Shown piece by piece: positions 46,001 through 64,000 of a stretch of 64,000 bases of DNA. The notes beneath the pieces are model-generated. The model was not told where the DNA came from. It did not search any database and saw only the letters and a program-made list of their open reading frames with translations. Position 1 is the first letter of the stretch. Each line of letters opens with the position of its first letter. This DNA is from Archegozetes longisetosus (Eukaryota; Arthropoda; Arachnida; Sarcoptiformes; Trhypochthoniidae). Location of the stretch: assembly GCA_018873245.2 (NCBI GenBank), contig JAEMBT020000003.1:5103843-5167842 (forward strand), read 5' to 3'. Position numbers and translations under genes: made by a program.

Positions 46001-46253
46001 TGAGAATTATGAGATGTGGTATTTATTAAGCTACCCACCACAAAATTAATAAACTTAAGATAAGGACTATTCAGACCCCCTACTCAGGTAAATTATTATC
46101 TGGACACTTAACCATTTTATAAAAATACTAGCTAGAAATATGGACAAAAGCCCGTTATTAAGTTCTTAAAAATTAAAGATCTTTAAAAAATTGTAAAACA
46201 GAATTTAAAACTTTATTCAACAAATAAACGGTTCTTCAAATAGAGATTCCTCA

Positions 46254-46255
<2 letters not shown>

Positions 46256-46325
<70 letters not shown>
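46256..46325 (+). repeat. Microsatellite (TC)n-(TTTC)n
   Basis: About 50 bases of uninterrupted TC dinucleotides followed by TTTC and CACT tetranucleotides. Length is likely polymorphic or assembly-sensitive. Confidence 0.97.
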
Positions 46326-46712
46326 CACTCACTCACTACTATTTAGTATTAGTCTTATAACTTAGAATAACTCTAAAACCTTACTATTAGTCGTCGAATC
46401 TTTTGCTTGTAATACGATCATTAATATTTAATAATAACATAATTACCAAACACAAACACAAATACAAAATATACTTAAAATTTCACTTAAAAAATCAAAA
46501 ATTTATGTAAAATAATTTAACTTAATTTTACTTATTGTTATTGTTTTTGCTTGTTATGTGTGCGAGTTACTTGCATGTAGCACAATGTCTTTTCTTGTTT
46601 AGCACTTTGTTTAAATTGTATTATATTTCAATTAAGTGGCATATTCACGAAATTGAAAAATAGAATAGTAGCTGATTTTTAGTCTAAAAAATACTTGAAT
46701 CAACTCTTTGTA

Positions 46713-46952
46713 TCAGACGGAAAACATTGAAATCAGTCTGATTTTTCTGTGATGACCACGAAGGTTTTGACTGGTCGCACAGAAAGAGCATTTAAGCATT
46801 TTATTAAATAATTTCATATGATCCAGCTGCCCTTGTACCATTTTAGCGGAGAACGTAAAGTTGAATAACTCAAAAACTATATGTTTGCGAATCAAAATTC
46901 TCTCATATTTCAACTCTGGCAACCCGAGTACATATTCTACACAGAATTTCAT
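46713..46952 (-). repeat. Open repeat segment, family of 20.8 and 45.9 kb
   Basis: A 79-codon minus-strand frame including GLPELKYERILIRKHIVFEL. Its DNA matches the nearby 45.86-45.99 kb segment in inverted orientation, and its translation shares spacing with VLGIISRVQIY...LKILNF at 20.8 kb. It may be a fragment of a dispersed protein-coding element, or a non-coding repeat that happens to be open. I cannot name it. Confidence 0.45.
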
Positions 46953-48147
46953 CGAAATTAGAGCTGTTATTGTAAGCTACACTTGACCCGTGCATTAAAA
47001 TGAAAATTAGAGGCTAACATATTCGGGTTTTGTGTTCTAAACTCTTAGTGAAGCCTGCATCTAGATTAAATTTTAATAAAGTTGTCAAGAACTAATTGAA
47101 ATTCGCATTCTCTGTCACACAGACGGCACTGGATTATGAATCGCCTAACGCAAAATCTGCCAAAATTTGGTGAATATTAGCGCACTCTCATTCACCTCTA
47201 AGCTTGCTCTTTGGTGCTACTATTAATAACGCTACGTTAAGATCACCTTTTGGTGTATATCTCCATCCCTATATTGCTCTATTCTTCAATATTTTGCCTA
47301 TCTTTTAACATTATGGTTACGCTTTTCAACTTGATCTCTCACCCCGCCCCTGAACTTCATGACGTTACTAGTGTATGATAACTTATTCTTTATTATAATG
47401 TTAGACACTAGATGTGCACATTTTATCCGCAGATACGAGTCAAGTTTCAAACAGTGAAAAAACGATTGCGGTTTGAAGGTCTTAGACGAAACAGCGCATA
47501 GTTTAAAAACTAATCACGGTAATTCGAGTTACTCAGATTATAATTACGCAATTTTGATGAATATTTGTTGAAAATCATTAATATTTGCAAAACAAGTCTA
47601 AATATTTATAGTGATTTGAGTGTAATATTGAGTACAGTTGTTGTTGCCTCTAGTATTGGGTACAGTCAAAGTAATGCACATCTCTATAGTTATGCGTAAG
47701 TTGACGCATGAGTACTGTTGTTCATGTCTTGTTATCATTAGTTGTTGTCCACCATTACCACCATTACTTCCATTACAAGCATAAGAACATCGAATTTAAT
47801 TCACATTAAATAGTTGTTGACAGACATTAAAACCGATAGTGTCTCAGACTTGAAATGAGCGACGCAATGAGTGAGTCAGTGGTCTCATTGATGGGCAACA
47901 TATAGCAGTGACTGAAGAGTTGTCAAAATTTGATTTGACTTTTGTTTGTCTTAAGCGATTAATACTATATGACATGAAACACTAGTATTAAACCTATTGA
48001 TATACTCTGTTGCCTGAAAAGCTAATCATTTATAAAACAAGTGTTCAATTACTCGTGTGTTTGTTAGACTTGAATCCCATTGATTCCAATTGATTCCAAT
48101 TGAATGGTGTGTTGACTAATCATAAGTCATATGCTACCCTAATCTAA
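46953..48147. other. Upstream region of the Smad gene
   Basis: No coding sequence I can support. The last few hundred bases should hold the promoter and 5' UTR of the Smad2/3 gene. A tandem ATTGATTCCAATTGATTCCA duplication sits near 48.08-48.10 kb. Confidence 0.45.
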
Positions 48148-53161
<5,014 letters not shown>

Positions 53162-56100
53162 CGCATACCTGAATACAAAAACTAAACATATGATTGATTG
53201 ATGCTCTTCGCTAACATTCAGTTATTGCAGCTTTTAGTGACTTATCATGTCTTAAAGATCGTCATATTATATAATTGTTGAATAATTATATAATAACAAA
53301 TCAATCATTTGTGATTTGAAAAAGTTTTAACAATTATATCGAATTTAATCAAATAATGTCTTTACATTAACATTAATAGTAGAAAAATGTTTGTAAAATT
53401 TATTTCAATTAATTGTTGTGTTTACCTTATTGAAGTATTTCAAATTTAAATCCAACTGTCATTTTATTATTGTTAAAAATAATTTTTGTATTTTAAATTA
53501 TTTTAAACCGCTTTATAGTATACTTTTCAGGTTTACTAAGGATTTAGATTTTTGATAATTGAAAGTTTATAGAAATGATAGGTTATCAAAATAATTGAAA
53601 TTAAAATTCCCTTAAGATCCACAAGCAAACTAATTTCAAACTATTCATTTCAATTGGACGCTTCAATCATAAGATTTTCTCTAAAAGTAATCTCAAATTT
53701 GTGAAAACAATTCAAATAAATCATTAATAATCCTTAAAGAGGTCCAATTATTTGTAATCTATGAATTGATAAGTTATAAATAGAAACAATTTCTAAATGA
53801 ATACTCGTTCTCCACCTTATTATGTTGTGCTCAACCACCAGTTGATCAAATATTTTTTATGCACCATTGATGACATTTTTAAGTACAGTATTGACTTAAT
53901 AGCTTATTGTGGTATCGAATTGACATTTAGTGTGAAATCGCTTTGATTGTTACAAACTGTTAACAGAACATAGTGTTAGTCTTGATTTAATTTGACATAA
54001 GTTCAACTTTATGTGACTTTAGTGTTAACTTTATTTGTAACAATTCTGATAAGCGATTGTTCGCTAAAATCTAAACTGAAATAATCATAGATATTACCAT
54101 AAAAGGTATTTACTTATATTTTTAATAGTTATTCTCTTAAATCTCTGATTGAATGAAAGCGAAGTTAAAGAGAAACTGGCTTTTATTCAATTATAATTTT
54201 GACATATACTTGTTATAAAGTCTAATCGAATGTAAGAATTTGTTTTTCAAACAAATAATTAGGTGTCAACTATTGCATCACATAATACAATTATAATTCA
54301 TTTGTCTTTTATAAGTTTAAAAGTCTAAAAGTAATGCTCATTAAAAGTGTAAACCGTTATCGAAATACTTTTTCCTATTTTCTATACATCACATTAAAAT
54401 GCTGCAGATCACAATCAAGTGACGAGGTTGCAAGATTCCGAGTAGAACTGTACAAAGTCGCAAATTCAGAGTCACAGTTATACACCAATTCATTTTGATT
54501 AAATATATACTTTTTCGATTAAAACTAATTGTGTAATAGTTTTAACTTGAACTGTAATTTTAATTTAATTTTACTTTGTTTTGTAGCAATCATTGCAACA
54601 GATTAAGAAAATTTCATATTTAAAGTATAGAACTTTTAACGTGAAGTTAACTTGGAATTTGAACTGAGATGCACAGGCACCTGCTGGTTTCTCCACTGTC
54701 AAAGTAGTATGATTTCATCTCAGATACTAGATTCAGCTTAGCTTGGTATAATTAGATTAAGATTCAAATTTTTATTGATCATCAAAGTTAGATATAACGC
54801 TTTTAAATGTCATCGGAATGAATCCAGTAACTATTGACTATTTGAATAAAAAAGTAATTATAAAAAAATTCATTCCAAACGGAATCATAATTATTGAGCA
54901 CATCCTATGAAATAAATAGTATAACAGAAGCTACAAATTCGAAAACTACGTCTATCATTGATGAAATATATGATTCGTTAAATCATTTGAAACATCAAAT
55001 TTTGAAATTTCTTATTTTAAATTCAATATTTTTTAGAGGAAAGTCAAACTTGAGTGTCCATACAGTAAAACTTGCCTAACTCGAACATGCAGTGAAAGCT
55101 CTCCAACTCACACACGCAGATAAGTAATTTTTGAAAAGATTTAAAAAAACAGGTCCAAAGAAAATGGAGGCCTATTTTTTTGTTTTTGAAAAACTATTAG
55201 ACTGTACGTTCATGTTAGACAGGTATAATTGTATGTTTTTAATTACCTTAAAACTGTTTTCATCTGAGTATCTATGGGTAGAGTAAATGTGAACAAATCA
55301 AGGTTTAGTAATTTTGAAATGTGGGCTTTTCCCCGTACATATGGTTGCAATCACACTCTTTGAGTTAGTGTAATAGTTAACTAATACTGGATGAAGGCTA
55401 GAATGTTCTCAACTCAACTGGCTTTGGGAACAAATCAACACTTCAAAACTTTTGATCAATCATTTCAAGATTAGTATAGTTGCATAAAAGACTAAAATAT
55501 GCATAATTGCTTTACTACTGCAATTACTAAAAGTTTGAGCTAACGCTTGAGCTTCCTCCCAAACCTGGTCTAACTTGATTTATAAGCTTTCAATAATTGG
55601 CGGCAAAATGAATCAAAGCCTTGATGGCAAATTTGTAAAAGTGAACTATAGGTTTGAATAAATAGAAAGGTGTGTTAATGAAAAGGAATAGATTTTTTTG
55701 TCATTTAAATTCAATTACTTATGAACTTAGGAGGAAGTTTGGTTTAAATTCAATAAATCGAAGTTTTACGGCATGCCTGATGCTTTGTGAAAGGGGCCTA
55801 TTTTGTAAAATTGCTTTCAAACTGAGTTAAGTGGACTCATCTCTACTGAACGCAACTCTACTGAATGTAACTCTACTGAACACATTTTTGTGATTGCTAT
55901 TATTACAATGGCTTATGAAATGATCAACTCAAACCAGTAATAGTCTTGCGCATGTATTCTGTAACCTATTGGCCAATGTATTCCTGTTAGACTCTCTCTA
56001 TATGTGAGATGATGAAGCAGTTCATGACTTAAATCTCACTCACAAAAATTCTTAATATTTTGGTCTGACTTTTAGATATTCGGTCATCAGTTTAACACAA
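53162..56100. other. Smad-ABCC intergenic
   Basis: AT-rich. Contains the Smad 3' UTR, one MITE copy at about 55.06-55.23 kb, and a triplicated ACTCTACTGAA-type word near 55.84-55.88 kb. A 61-codon frame at 54894-55079 runs into the MITE and is not supported. The ABCC promoter should be near the right end. Confidence 0.5.
55063..55231. mobile_element. MITE, CAGTAAAACCTG family, copy 4
   Basis: TA then CAGTAAAACTTGCCTAACTC at the left; the inverted CATGTTAGACAGG and a decayed terminal TAATTGTA at the right. It is about 30 bp longer than the other copies because of a lysine-codon-like A-rich insert in the loop. The most diverged of the four. Confidence 0.75.
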
Positions 56101-63812
<7,712 letters not shown>

Positions 63813-64000
63813 GTTTAATCAATGTCTTAGGTATTTTTCGATTTGTCTCTAATCAAAATTGAGTTATAACTTTGTAAGATTTTTGTTGTATTTGATTGAA
63901 CATAAGATTTACATTGAGTACTTCAATTTCTCACTATATTTTCCACAAATTTGTTCAATTGATTGAAATCTGAGATGAAAACAAAGTCTTGTGTTATCTC
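63813..64000. other. ABCC 3' UTR and window end
   Basis: AT-rich, no open frame. No canonical AATAAA was noted before the window ends. Confidence 0.5.

Noticed and set aside
46256-46325. Possible CRISPR-like or regulatory array
   Set aside because: Uninterrupted TC and TTTC units with no spacers; it is a plain microsatellite.

Overview
This is an AT-rich animal nuclear window, most likely from an arthropod and plausibly an acariform mite. The reasons are GT-AG introns mostly of 50-75 bp, arthropod-like orthologues, and many PIF/Harbinger-type transposon relics. The species assignment is inference. I see no prokaryotic operons, rRNA, convincing tRNA or CRISPR. Gene models below were assembled exon by exon by checking splice sites, phase and family alignment by eye. 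Five models (HINT, both Rabs, Smox, ABCC) were also checked for summed exon length; ABCC comes out one base short.

Layout. 1-4 kb: NEP1R1-like (minus), a HINT1/2-like HIT hydrolase (plus) and a Rab15/8/10-like GTPase (minus, six exons). 8.5-12.8 kb: ornithine decarboxylase antizyme, with a conserved programmed frameshift site seven bases into its third coding exon. 12.8-21 kb is mostly non-coding. It holds nested MITEs, the first exon of a small membrane protein, a 2.2 kb foldback element and a two-exon secreted cysteine-rich protein. 21.2-30.7 kb is a transposon graveyard: a Harbinger element with broken nuclease and Myb-like genes, a 600 bp palindrome, an ISL2EU-like transposase split by a second Harbinger relic, and a further foldback.

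31.5-39.6 kb carries three intronless minus-strand mRNA-metabolism genes in a row: DCP1 (decapping), CMTR1 (cap 2'-O-methylation) and DHX16 (splicing helicase). A Rab21-like gene follows. At 43.1-45.4 kb lies a decayed inverted copy of CMTR1. 48.1-53.2 kb is a six-exon TGF-beta/activin R-Smad (Smad2/3, fly Smox), with a mariner deletion derivative in one intron and a MITE in another. 56.1-63.8 kb is a full-length ABCC/MRP1-type transporter with one frameshift in an A8 run.

The genes do not form one pathway. The notable themes are the cluster of mRNA cap/decap/splice genes, one recoding event, overlapping gene 5' ends near 1.3 kb, and heavy foldback/MITE load in introns and intergenic DNA. I did not find a clearly new multi-gene system. 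The best candidates for something undescribed are the orphan secreted 12-cysteine protein and the foldback elements.
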